Source: Xanthobacter tagetidis
GTDB lineage: Bacteria > Pseudomonadota > Alphaproteobacteria > Rhizobiales > Xanthobacteraceae
Direction of reading: 5' to 3'
NCBI RefSeq assembly: GCF_003667445.1
Contig: NZ_RCTF01000005.1
Coordinates: forward strand, 213,615 to 277,614
DNA length: 64,000 nt
How positions within the stretch are numbered: the stretch's first letter is position 1; each line of letters begins with the position of its first letter. Shown here piece after piece: positions 1-7,736 of the stretch. Under the pieces are notes generated by a model. It was not told where the DNA came from, made no database searches, and worked only from the letters and a program-made list of their open reading frames with translations. The position numbers were made by a program, and so were the translations under genes.

Positions 1-1328
1 GGCGCCAGCGCCGGGCGGCCGACGATGCGCCGCGCGATGCGCAGCGACTGGGCCGCCACCCGCTGGTCCTCCTCGGCCGAGAGATAGGCCGGGGCGATGG
101 CCGGAGCGGCGGCAAAGTCCGGGCTCTTCAGGCGCAGCGTGCCGCGCGAGGCCGGGCGCAGGTTGCACACGCTCATGGTGAAGGCGGGATAGCGGTGCAG
201 CGGATCGCCGAACTTGTCGAGCGAGAGCGGCTGAACGTGGAATTCGAGGTCGGCGCGCTCCTTGTCGGGGAACGACTTGGTGAACAGGCCGAGCTGGGAG
301 GGCGCCATGGTGAGCGGCCCGCGCCGGCGCAGGGCGAAGTCGAGCCCCATGCCCATCTTGCCGAACACCGAGTGGTAGCGCTCGTTCAGCGTGCCGACGC
401 CCGTCACCTTGAACACCGTGCGCAATTGCAGGTGGTCCTGGAGATTGGCGCCGACGCCGGGCATGTCGCGCGCCGCCGCGATCCCCATCTCGGCGAGGTG
501 CGCCGCCGGGCCGAGCCCCGAGAGCATGAGAAGCTGCGGCGAGCCGACGGCGCCGGCGGCCAGGATCACCTCGCGCCGGGCCTCGATGCGCCGCGCGCCG
601 TCCTTGGTGCGCACCAGCACGCCGGCGGCGCGGCCGTCCTCCAGGATCACCTTCTCCACATGGCCGGCGGTGACGAGATCGAGATTGGGGCGCGAGAGAA
701 CGGGCTTGAGGAAGCCGCGCGCGGTGCTCCAGCGCAGGCCGGTCTTCTGGTTCACGTGGAAATAGCACGAGCCGGTATTGTCGCCGGTGTTGAAGTCGGC
801 AATGGGCGGAATGCCGTCCTCGGCGGCCGCCTGGCGCACCGCGTCCAGCAGCGGCCAGGTGACGCGCGGGAATTCCACGTGCCATTCCCCGCCTTTGGCG
901 TGGAACGGGTTCGGCCCGAGGAAGTGGTCCTCGTGGGCCTTGAACAGCGGCAACACGTCGTCCCAGCCCCAGCCTTCCAGGCCCAGCTGGCGCCAGTGGT
1001 CGTAGTCGCCCGCCTGGCCGCGCATGTAGATCATGGCGTTGATGGCCGAGGACCCGCCGATCACCTTGCCGCGCGGATAGGAGAGCTGCCGGCCGTTGAG
1101 GCCCGGCTCCGGCTCGGTCTTAAAGCACCAGTCGGCGCGCGGATTGCCGATGGCGAACAGGTAGCCCACCGGGATGTGGAACCACACCCAATTGTCCCGC
1201 CCGCCCGCCTCGATGATGCAGACGCGCACGTTCGGATCCTTGGACAGGCGGTTGGCGAGCACGCAGCCGGCGGAGCCCGCACCGACGATCACATAGTCAT
1301 AAGGCTGCGTGACATCCGCCTCGGCCAT
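1..1328 (-). CDS. GMC-family oxidoreductase (choline dehydrogenase-like), 3' end outside window
   Basis: FAD-dependent alcohol/choline-type dehydrogenase of the glucose-methanol-choline family. The gene reads leftward from ATG at 1328 and runs off the window, leaving 442 residues of a family that is usually 530-560. The dinucleotide-binding motif VIVGAGSAGCVLANRL sits at residues 13-28. GMC signature 1 (GGSSAINAMIYMRG) is near residue 90, and signature 2 (AGAVGSPQLLMLSG) is in the middle. The catalytic His/Asn region near the C-terminus is not in the window, so activity cannot be judged. The orphan HigA-like gene lies upstream on the same strand with a gap of about 140 bases, so the two may not be co-transcribed. 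The substrate cannot be told from sequence; choline is only the best-known family substrate. Confidence 0.9.
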   Translation of the reverse strand, partial: MAEADVTQPYDYVIVGAGSAGCVLANRLSKDPNVRVCIIEAGGRDNWVWFHIPVGYLFAIGNPRADWCFKTEPEPGLNGRQLSYPRGKVIGGSSAINAMIYMRGQAGDYDHWRQLGLEGWGWDDVLPLFKAHEDHFLGPNPFHAKGGEWHVEFPRVTWPLLDAVRQAAAEDGIPPIADFNTGDNTGSCYFHVNQKTGLRWSTARGFLKPVLSRPNLDLVTAGHVEKVILEDGRAAGVLVRTKDGARRIEARREVILAAGAVGSPQLLMLSGLGPAAHLAEMGIAAARDMPGVGANLQDHLQLRTVFKVTGVGTLNERYHSVFGKMGMGLDFALRRRGPLTMAPSQLGLFTKSFPDKERADLEFHVQPLSLDKFGDPLHRYPAFTMSVCNLRPASRGTLRLKSPDFAAAPAIAPAYLSAEEDQRVAAQSLRIARRIVGRPALA

Positions 1329-1471
1329 GGGTCCCCTCCCCGCTCTTGCTTGGCCGGACTGTGGCGCGCCCCGCCGCGGGCGGCAAGGGGAAGCGGCGGC
1401 GCCGGCATGCAGGCGAGATAGGGCCGAGGCGGGCTGCTTGTCGATGCGCCATTGGGCGCAAAGGCGGCGGA

Positions 1472-1840
1472 TCAGGCCGCGAGGTCGTAGGGCCGGATGA
1501 GAAGCTCGGCGGGGATGTGCCAGGCCCGGTTCAGCTTCCACACCATCTCCAGCGTGAGCGCGCGCCTGCGGTTCAGGATTTCCGAAGCGCGCGAAGCCGA
1601 GCCGAAAATCCGCGCGAGGTCCGACTGGCCCTCGCCCCTCTGCTCCATCACGAAGCGGATGATCTCGACGGGATCGCCCGCGGCAACCGGCCAGCGTTCC
1701 TCCTCGCAGCGCTCCACCAGGGTCGCGAGAATGTCGAGCCGGTCCGCCTCCGGCGATCCCGGCGCCGCATCGAGAAGGCGCTCGATCTCCACCAGCGCTT
1801 CGGCATGGTCGGCTTCGGAGCGGATGGGCCGGATGTCCAT
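1472..1840 (-). CDS. higA: HigA-type helix-turn-helix antitoxin/regulator without a toxin partner
   Basis: A 122-residue protein whose C-terminal half is an XRE/HigA helix-turn-helix (GQSDLARIFGSASRASEILN at about 70-89, then RRRALTLEMVWKLNRAW). The N-terminal half is the acidic helical region seen in HigA antitoxins. HigA proteins normally neutralise a HigB mRNA interferase and repress their own operon. No HigB-like frame lies on either side: the next upstream gene is a GntR regulator only 63 bases away. This is therefore an orphan antitoxin or a free-standing autorepressor. A perfect palindrome just upstream of the start (separate entry) supports autoregulation. Confidence 0.75.
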   Translation of the reverse strand: MDIRPIRSEADHAEALVEIERLLDAAPGSPEADRLDILATLVERCEEERWPVAAGDPVEIIRFVMEQRGEGQSDLARIFGSASRASEILNRRRALTLEMVWKLNRAWHIPAELLIRPYDLAA

Positions 1841-1854
1841 GGCAGCGTCCTCAG

Positions 1855-1869
1855 TTCCCAGATTGGGAA
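1855..1869. promoter_or_regulatory. Palindromic operator upstream of the higA-like gene
   Basis: TTCCCA-GAT-TGGGAA is a perfect 6+6 inverted repeat with a 3-nt spacer, centred about 22 nt upstream of the ATG at 1840. The position suits autorepression by the HTH protein it precedes. The assignment is inference. Confidence 0.55.
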
Positions 1870-1903
1870 ATTTGTAATCCAGTCAGCCGCAGGGCCTCGC
1901 CTC

Positions 1904-2554
1904 TCACGCCTCCTCCAGCGCTGCGAGCAGCGACATGAAGCGCTCGCCCTGGACCAGCACATGGGCGCGCAGGCGCTCGGCGGCGGTCGCGCCGTCGCCG
2001 GCGAAGAGGGCCTCCAGGATCGCCTCATGCTCGGCGAAGGAGGCATCCATGCGGCGCGGCACCTTCAGCTGGAGCCGGCGATAGGGCTGGAGCGCGCGCT
2101 GCAGGCGCAGCGCCTCCGCGCCGAGAACGCGGTTGCCGGTGGCGGCGTAGATGGCGGCGTGGAAGACGGCGTTGGCCGGGTAGTAGGCGGCATCGTCGCC
2201 GGCGGCCACCGCCTCGCGGCATTCGGCATGGGCCGCGGCGATGGCGGCGCGGTCGGCCGCGCTCATGCGGGCGGCGGCAAGGCGGGCACAGGAGGCCTCG
2301 ATCTCCGCCATCAGCTCGAAGGATTCCACCAGCTCGCGCGGGCCGAGCAGCGTCACATGGGCGCCGCGGCGCGGCCGGATGTCCACTAGGCCGGAGGCCG
2401 AAAGCTGGATCAGCGCTTCCCGGATCGGCGTGCGCGAGACGCCGAAGCGCTCGGCGAGGCTTACCTCGTCCAGCCGCTGTCCGGGCCGCAGGCGGCCGGC
2501 GACGATATCGTCCTCCAGCGCCTCCCGAAGCCGTGGTGTCTGCTCTCCGCGCAC
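1904..2554 (-). CDS. matR: GntR/FCD-family transcriptional regulator, probable MatR
   Basis: Probable regulator of malonate use, divergent from the malonate genes. The N-terminal winged helix-turn-helix includes DEVSLAERFGVSRTPIREAL, and the C-terminal FCD helical domain carries the usual His/Asp positions (FHAAIYAATGN). The open frame extends upstream to 2668, but I chose GTG at 2554. It has GGGAGG 5 nt upstream, and the longer versions would run through the TGTATACA operator. This gives 216 residues, typical for the family. In Rhizobium, MatR controls matABC. Here the divergent arrangement with matA-matB supports the same role, with malonate or malonyl-CoA as the likely inducer (inference). 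Confidence 0.85.
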   Translation of the reverse strand: MRGEQTPRLREALEDDIVAGRLRPGQRLDEVSLAERFGVSRTPIREALIQLSASGLVDIRPRRGAHVTLLGPRELVESFELMAEIEASCARLAAARMSAADRAAIAAAHAECREAVAAGDDAAYYPANAVFHAAIYAATGNRVLGAEALRLQRALQPYRRLQLKVPRRMDASFAEHEAILEALFAGDGATAAERLRAHVLVQGERFMSLLAALEEA

Positions 2555-2890
2555 CGTCGCCTCCCTGGAACGAAGGGAAAGAGATGCCCATAAAAAATGC
2601 AAGAGCAAAAAATCTGTATACATGAAGATTGACAGCGCATGCAGACCGCGGCTTGATGGATGGGACACGCGATCACAGGTCCGTCATGCGCTCACCGTTC
2701 ACCATCATGAGGACGAGGCAGATGTGGCCGGCGGCAGCCTCCGGCGCGGCCGGCGGACCGCACGAGCGCCGCCGCCGCCCCACTGGGTCACCCATCGGGT
2801 CCCTTGCCATCGCCGCCCATCCCCTGTCCCATGCGTCTCGCGCGGGCGTTCGGAATGCCCCGGCGGGAGCGCGGCCATGAGAGCACGGCC
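2555..2890. promoter_or_regulatory. Divergent matR/matA control region with TGTATACA operator
   Basis: This 336-base intergenic stretch holds the palindrome TGTATACA at 2615-2622. A consensus -35 box TTGACA follows at 2629-2634, with a weak -10 (CTTGAT) 17 nt further toward matA. Read leftward, TATACA inside the palindrome could itself be the -10 for matR. Binding there could thus control both directions. GntR/FCD regulators commonly bind such short A/T-centred palindromes. The rest of the stretch is GC-rich with nothing I recognise. Confidence 0.6.
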
Positions 2891-4261
2891 ATGAACGCGA
2901 ACACCTCCTTTTTCGGTGACCTGCTCACCTCCATCGCCGACCGCGGCCGCGCGCTGCTGGACCGCAACAGCCGCGTGAGCGGCGCCACCAAGGCGGCGAC
3001 CCTGGTCGAGCGCTGCGAGGACCTGCTCTCGGGCAAGGGCGAGGCCTCCGGCGTCGCGCTCGCCACCGACATCCTCGACCGCTACGGCCGCATGAAGACC
3101 GGCGAGCGCATCGCCTTCTTCGAGGGCCTGGCCGAGCAGTTCGGGCCGGATCGCGACCGCATCGAGAAGGCCATCGACAGCTTCCGCCGCACCGGCTCCG
3201 ACGCCGCCGTCGCCGAACTCCACGCCGCCTCCGAGCCGCGCCGGCAGGAGCTGTTCCGGCGCTTCAACCTCGCCCCCCGCGCCACGCTCGCTCTGGTGCG
3301 CATGCGCGAGAACCTGATGGACGCCATGGCCCACCGGCGCGACCTCGCGAGCGTCGACCGGGACTTCGGCCACCTGTTCTCCTCGTGGTTCAACCGGGGG
3401 TTCCTCGTGCTGCGCCGCATCGACTGGTCCACGCCCGCGAGCGTGCTGGAGAAGATCATCCGCTACGAGGCGGTGCACGAAATCCGCGACTGGGCCGACC
3501 TGCGCGCCCGCGTCGACAGCCCGGACCGGCGCTGCTACGCCTTCTTCCATCCCGCCCTGGTGGACGAGCCGCTGATCTTCGTCGAGGTGGCCCTCATGAA
3601 GGAGCCGCCGGCCGCCATCGCGCCCATCCTCGACCAGAAGCGCGAGCACCTGGAGCCGGAGAAGGCCACCACCGCGGTGTTCTACTCCATCTCCAACTGC
3701 CAGCGCGGGCTCGGCGGCGTGTCGTTCGGCAACTTCCTCATCAAGCAGGTGGTGGAGGAAATCTCGCGCGAGATTCCCTCGCTCACCACCTTCGTCACGC
3801 TCTCGCCGGTGCCCGGCTTTGGCGCCTGGCTGGAGGCCGAGCGCAAGCAGGACGACTCCCGCGCGCTCTCCCCCGCCGACAAGGAGGCGCTGAAGGCGCT
3901 CGACGATCCCGACTGGGCTCAGAACGAGGCGGTGCGCGCCGACATCACCCCGGCGCTCGGCGCGGCCGCGGCCTGCTATTTCCTGGTGGCCAAGACCAAC
4001 AGGGGCAAGCCGGTGGACCCGGTGGCGCGCTTCCACCTCGGCAATGGCGCGCGGCTGGAGCGCATCAACCCCATGGGCGACCTCTCGCCCAAGGGCATCG
4101 CCCAGGCCGCCGGCCTGATGGTGAACTACCGCTACGTGCTGTCCGACATCGAGAAGAACCACGAGGCCTTCGCCGGCAAGGGCGAAGTAGTGGCGAGCCC
4201 GGCGGTGCGCAAACTGCTGCGCGCGGACACCGCGCCGCGCGCCCTCGTTCCCCTGCCCTGA
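2891..4261 (+). CDS. matA: Malonyl-CoA decarboxylase
   Basis: Converts malonyl-CoA to acetyl-CoA and CO2, completing malonate assimilation with MatB. The 457-residue protein has an N-terminal helical domain and a C-terminal acetyltransferase-like catalytic domain. Family motifs are visible: YAFFHPALVDEPLIFVEVAL, YSISNCQRGLGGVSFGNFL, TFVTLSPVPGF with the conserved Ser at about 305, and RFHLGNGARLERINPMGD with the conserved His at about 382. ATG at 2891 was chosen because homology starts soon after it. Alternatives upstream in frame (2852, 2804) would add low-complexity Arg/Pro sequence. matB begins 12 bases after the stop, so the two are co-transcribed. Confidence 0.95.
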   Translation: MNANTSFFGDLLTSIADRGRALLDRNSRVSGATKAATLVERCEDLLSGKGEASGVALATDILDRYGRMKTGERIAFFEGLAEQFGPDRDRIEKAIDSFRRTGSDAAVAELHAASEPRRQELFRRFNLAPRATLALVRMRENLMDAMAHRRDLASVDRDFGHLFSSWFNRGFLVLRRIDWSTPASVLEKIIRYEAVHEIRDWADLRARVDSPDRRCYAFFHPALVDEPLIFVEVALMKEPPAAIAPILDQKREHLEPEKATTAVFYSISNCQRGLGGVSFGNFLIKQVVEEISREIPSLTTFVTLSPVPGFGAWLEAERKQDDSRALSPADKEALKALDDPDWAQNEAVRADITPALGAAAACYFLVAKTNRGKPVDPVARFHLGNGARLERINPMGDLSPKGIAQAAGLMVNYRYVLSDIEKNHEAFAGKGEVVASPAVRKLLRADTAPRALVPLP

Positions 4262-4273
4262 GACAAGAAGAAC

Positions 4274-5797
4274 ATGAGCAACCACCTTTTCGGCACCATC
4301 CGCGCCGCCATCCCTGACCCCGCCAAGCCCCTCGCCATGCATCCCGCCGGCGGAGCGGAGACCTATGGCGACGCGCTCGCGCTGTCGGCGCAGCTCGCCA
4401 ACCTCCTCGTCGCGCGCGGCGTGAAGCCGGGCGACCGGGTGGCGGTGCAGGTGGAGAAGTCCTGGCCGGCCTTCGCGCTCTATCTCGCCGCGGTGCGCGC
4501 GGGCGCGGTCTACCTGCCGCTGAACACCGCCTACACGCTCAACGAGGTGGAATACTTCCTCTCCGACGCCGAGCCGACCGTGTTCGTCTGCCGCCCCGAG
4601 ATCGCCGCCGATGCCAAGGCGCTGGCGCTGAAGCTGGGCGTCGCGGCGGTGGAGACGCTGGGCACGGACGGCAAGGGCTCGCTCACGAAAGCCGCCGCCG
4701 CCTTGCCCGCGACGTTCGACGACGTGGCGCGCGGCCCGGAAGACCTCGCCGCCATCCTCTACACCTCCGGCACCACGGGCCGCGCCAAGGGCGCCATGCT
4801 CACGCACGACAACCTCCTGTCGAACGCGCTGACGCTGAAGGACTACTGGCGCTTCACGGCCGACGACGTGCTGATCCACGCCCTGCCGCTGTTCCACACC
4901 CACGGCCTGTTCGTGGCCTCCAACGTGGTGCTACTCGCCGGCGCCTCGATGATCTTCTGCCCCAAGTTCGACGCCAGGGAAGCGCTGACGCTCATGGGCA
5001 AGGGCGCCACCAGCCTCATGGGCGTGCCCACCTTCTACACCCGCCTCCTGGACCAGCCCGGCCTCACCAGGGAAGCGACGGCGCACATGCGCCTGTTCGT
5101 CTCCGGCTCCGCGCCGCTGCTCGCCGAGACCCACCGCGCCTTCGCTGAGCGCACCGGCAAGGCGATCCTCGAACGCTACGGCATGACCGAGACCGGCATG
5201 AACACCTCCAACCCCTATGACGGCGAGCGGATCGCCGGCACGGTGGGCTTCCCCCTGCCGGGCGTGGACATCCGCGTCACCGATCCGGAGACCGGCGCGG
5301 TGCTCGGCGCCGACGCCATCGGCATGATCGAGGTGAAGGGCCCGAACGTGTTCAAGGGCTACTGGCGCATGCCGGAGAAGACCGCGAGCGAGTTCCACGA
5401 CGGCTTCTTCATCACCGGCGACCTCGGCAAGGTGGACGGCGCCGGCTACGTGCACATTGTCGGCCGCGGCAAGGACCTCGTCATCACCGGCGGCTTCAAC
5501 GTCTACCCGAAGGAAGTGGAAGGCGAGATCGACGCCATCCCCGGCGTGCTGGAGAGCGCGGTGATCGGGCTGGCGCATCCGGACTTCGGCGAGGGCGTGA
5601 CGGCCGTGGTGGTGCGCACCAAGGATGCGCGCCTCACCGAGGCCGACGTCCATGCCGCGCTGGAGAACCGGCTCGCCAAGTTCAAGCTGCCGAAGCGCGT
5701 GTTCTTCGTCGCCGAGCTGCCCCGCAACACCATGGGCAAGGTGCAGAAGAACATCCTGCGCGAGACCTACAAGGACACCTATCGTAACGTAGCGTAG
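4274..5797 (+). CDS. matB: Malonyl-CoA synthetase
   Basis: AMP-forming ligase that makes malonyl-CoA from malonate, ATP and CoA. The 507-residue ANL enzyme shows the phosphate-binding loop ILYTSGTTGRAKGAML, the ERYGMTETGM motif, the hinge/core motif (FFITGDLGKVDGAGYVHIVG) and the C-terminal catalytic Lys region (LPRNTMGKVQKN). It directly follows matA and precedes a TRAP uptake system, the classic malonate catabolic context. The stop codon lies inside a short tandem repeat (CGTAACGTAG-like units, 5783-5807), so the extreme C-terminus (RNVA) could be variable between strains. Confidence 0.95.
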   Translation: MSNHLFGTIRAAIPDPAKPLAMHPAGGAETYGDALALSAQLANLLVARGVKPGDRVAVQVEKSWPAFALYLAAVRAGAVYLPLNTAYTLNEVEYFLSDAEPTVFVCRPEIAADAKALALKLGVAAVETLGTDGKGSLTKAAAALPATFDDVARGPEDLAAILYTSGTTGRAKGAMLTHDNLLSNALTLKDYWRFTADDVLIHALPLFHTHGLFVASNVVLLAGASMIFCPKFDAREALTLMGKGATSLMGVPTFYTRLLDQPGLTREATAHMRLFVSGSAPLLAETHRAFAERTGKAILERYGMTETGMNTSNPYDGERIAGTVGFPLPGVDIRVTDPETGAVLGADAIGMIEVKGPNVFKGYWRMPEKTASEFHDGFFITGDLGKVDGAGYVHIVGRGKDLVITGGFNVYPKEVEGEIDAIPGVLESAVIGLAHPDFGEGVTAVVVRTKDARLTEADVHAALENRLAKFKLPKRVFFVAELPRNTMGKVQKNILRETYKDTYRNVA

Positions 5798-5807
5798 CGT
5801 AACGTAA
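5783..5807. repeat. Short tandem repeat across the matB stop codon
   Basis: Repeats of a CGTAR unit (CGTAA CGTAG CGTAG CGTAA CGTAA) cover the last codons and the stop of matB. Repeat slippage here would change only the last few residues. Confidence 0.6.
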
Positions 5808-5828
5808 GACAAGCACTGCACAAGCAGG

Positions 5829-5848
5829 CCCTCCCCGCCAAGGGAGGG
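5829..5848. other. Intergenic hairpin between matB and dctP
   Basis: CCCTCCC and GGGAGGG form a 7-bp stem around a 6-nt loop (CGCCAA). There is no U-tract, so it is more likely an mRNA-stabilising or attenuating hairpin than a simple terminator. A similar element lies between sbp and cysT at 18917-18940. Confidence 0.55.
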
Positions 5849-5931
5849 ATGCCGACCGGGGCCAACCCCGGCGGCCCAGGGAGCAACGTCTAACCGGCCG
5901 CCCAGGGCGCGGCCGCAGGGAGGAAGACCCA

Positions 5932-6951
5932 ATGAAGACGCACCGCAATCCGGGCGCGCGCAGGCTCGCGCTCGCCGCCATCGCCGGCGCCGCCGTCGCG
6001 CTCGCGACCCCCGCCTTCGCGCAGGACATCACGCTGAAGGCCTCGCACCAGTTTCCGGGCGGCAAGGGCGACCCGCGCGACGAGATGGTGCAGATGATCG
6101 CCCGCGATGTGGAAGCGGCGAATGTCGGCCTGAAGATCCAGGTGTTCCCGGGCGCCTCGCTCTACAAGCCCAACGAGCAGTGGGGCGCGCTCACCAAGGG
6201 CCAGCTCGACCTGTCGTCGTTCCCGCTGGACTACGCCTCCGGCCGCGTGCCGCAATTCTCGGCGACGCTGATGCCGGGCCTGGTGCGCAACTTCGATCGC
6301 GCCGACCGCCTGAACGATTCCGACTTCATGAAGGACATCAAGAAGATCGTCGACGACCAGGGCGCCATCGTCATCGCCGACGCCTGGCTCTCCGGCGGCT
6401 TCGCCTCCAAGAAGGGCTGCATCACCGGCCCGGACAGCATCAAGGGCCAGGTGACGCGCGCCGCCGGCCCCGCCTTCGAGCAGATGCTCTCGGCGGCCGG
6501 CGCCTCGATCGCCTCCATGCCCTCGTCGGAGGTCTATAGCGGCATGCAGACCGGCGTGCTGGACGCGGCCAACACCTCGTCCGAGAGCTTCGTCTCGTTC
6601 CGCCTCTACGAGCAGGCCAAGTGCCTCACCGCGCCCGGCGCCAACGCGCTGTGGTTCATGTACGAGCCGGTGCTGATGTCGAAGCAGGTGTTCAACCGCC
6701 TGAAGCCCGAGCAGCAGAAGGCGATCCTCGCCGCCGGCAAGAAGGCGCAGGACTGGTTCGCCCAGGAAGTGCGCAAGGGCGACCAGAAGCTGATCGACAC
6801 CTACAAGAAGGCGGGCGTCGAGGTGATCGAGATGTCGGCCTCCGACTACGACGCCTGGCTGAAGGTGGCGCAGGCCAGCGCCTACAAGAACTTCGCCGAG
6901 AAGGTGAAGGGCGGCGACGAGCTCATCAAGAAGGCGCTCGCCGTCCAGTGA
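5932..6951 (+). CDS. dctP: TRAP transporter substrate-binding protein (DctP family), probable malonate uptake
   Basis: Periplasmic receptor of a tripartite ATP-independent transporter. A cleavable signal peptide is clear (basic start, hydrophobic core LALAAIAGAAVALATPAFA, cleavage after about residue 30). The 339-residue mature fold shows typical DctP features such as GCITGPDSIKGQVTRAAG and GVLDAANTSSESF. It lies 134 bases after matB and before dctQ and dctM. Malonate TRAP systems linked to matAB are known in rhizobia (MatPQM in Sinorhizobium meliloti), so malonate is the likely ligand. This is inferred from context. The start has AGGAAG upstream. Confidence 0.9.
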   Translation: MKTHRNPGARRLALAAIAGAAVALATPAFAQDITLKASHQFPGGKGDPRDEMVQMIARDVEAANVGLKIQVFPGASLYKPNEQWGALTKGQLDLSSFPLDYASGRVPQFSATLMPGLVRNFDRADRLNDSDFMKDIKKIVDDQGAIVIADAWLSGGFASKKGCITGPDSIKGQVTRAAGPAFEQMLSAAGASIASMPSSEVYSGMQTGVLDAANTSSESFVSFRLYEQAKCLTAPGANALWFMYEPVLMSKQVFNRLKPEQQKAILAAGKKAQDWFAQEVRKGDQKLIDTYKKAGVEVIEMSASDYDAWLKVAQASAYKNFAEKVKGGDELIKKALAVQ

Positions 6952-6990
6952 CGGCCTGAGGGCTGTTCTCGTCCTCACAGGTCACTCCGG

Positions 6991-7022
6991 CCGTCATGCC
7001 CCGGCTTGTCCGGGGCATCCAC
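6991..7022. repeat. Palindromic intergenic repeat (CCCCGG..CCGGGG type), copy 1
   Basis: GTCATGCCCCGGCTTGTCCG followed by GGGCATCCACC. The stem is CCCCGG/CCGGGG. It belongs to the same family as copies at 9076-9180, 9267-9300, 9349-9383, 9408-9510 and 22201-22235. Confidence 0.8.
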
Positions 7023-7229
7023 CCGGCGGCCGGAGCGACCGATGGCGCGCCGGGGTGCCGAAGGGCCGTGCCCGGTTCCGCCCTCATCCCCCGGACAGGC
7101 CGAGGGGGTGCCGGCGGTGCGGGGCGCCGCACGCGCGCCCTCGCCTTCGACTGGCTTCCCCGCTTGGGGAGCGCGTGCGCGCGCACCCGCATCCCGACGA
7201 CCGACGCCCCCTTTGCGAAAGCAGAACCG

Positions 7230-7736
7230 ATGCTCCGCCTCTACCTCAAGACCGTGGACACGCTGTCCAAGATCGCCGGCGTCGCTTCCGGCGTGATGCT
7301 GCTGGCGGCCATGCTGATCATCTGCCAGATGATCTTCCTGCGCTACGTGTTCCGGGCGCCCACCATCTGGCAGACCGACTTCGTCATCTTCTCCGCCACC
7401 GCGGCCATCTTCCTCGGCGCGCCCTATGTGCTGCTCACCCGCGGCCATGTGGGGGTGGACGTGATCGAGATCATGGCCCGCCCGCCGGTGCGCCGCGTCC
7501 TGGGGCTGATCGGCGCCGCGCTCGGCCTCCTGTTCGCGATCGCCATGACGGTCGCGAGCTACATCTTCTTCCACGAGGCCTATGTGAACGAGTGGCGCAC
7601 CTCGTCGGCCGCCGCGATCATCCTGTGGGTGCCGCTGCTGCCGCTGCCCATCGGCTTCGGCCTGCTCACGCTGCAATACATCGCCGAGATCCTGCGCCGC
7701 CTGAAGGGCGTGGACGGCTTCGGAGCCCATCCATGA
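7230..7736 (+). CDS. dctQ: TRAP transporter small permease (DctQ family)
   Basis: Small integral-membrane subunit of the TRAP transporter, 168 residues with four predicted membrane spans (for example SGVMLLAAMLIICQMIFL and LIGAALGLLFAIAMTVASYI). The frame is open from 6996, but homology starts at ATG 7230 (MLRLYLKTVD), and the upstream part would translate the palindromic repeat. The gap from dctP (about 280 bases) is unusually long for this operon type and contains that repeat. The gene overlaps dctM by an ATGA junction. Confidence 0.9.
   Translation: MLRLYLKTVDTLSKIAGVASGVMLLAAMLIICQMIFLRYVFRAPTIWQTDFVIFSATAAIFLGAPYVLLTRGHVGVDVIEIMARPPVRRVLGLIGAALGLLFAIAMTVASYIFFHEAYVNEWRTSSAAAIILWVPLLPLPIGFGLLTLQYIAEILRRLKGVDGFGAHP

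Noticed and set aside
2705..4903. A 732-codon open frame on the minus strand across matA and matB
   Set aside because: Composition is His/Arg/Gly/Val-rich without any domain. It is the antisense shadow of GC-rich codons in genes with full motif support.
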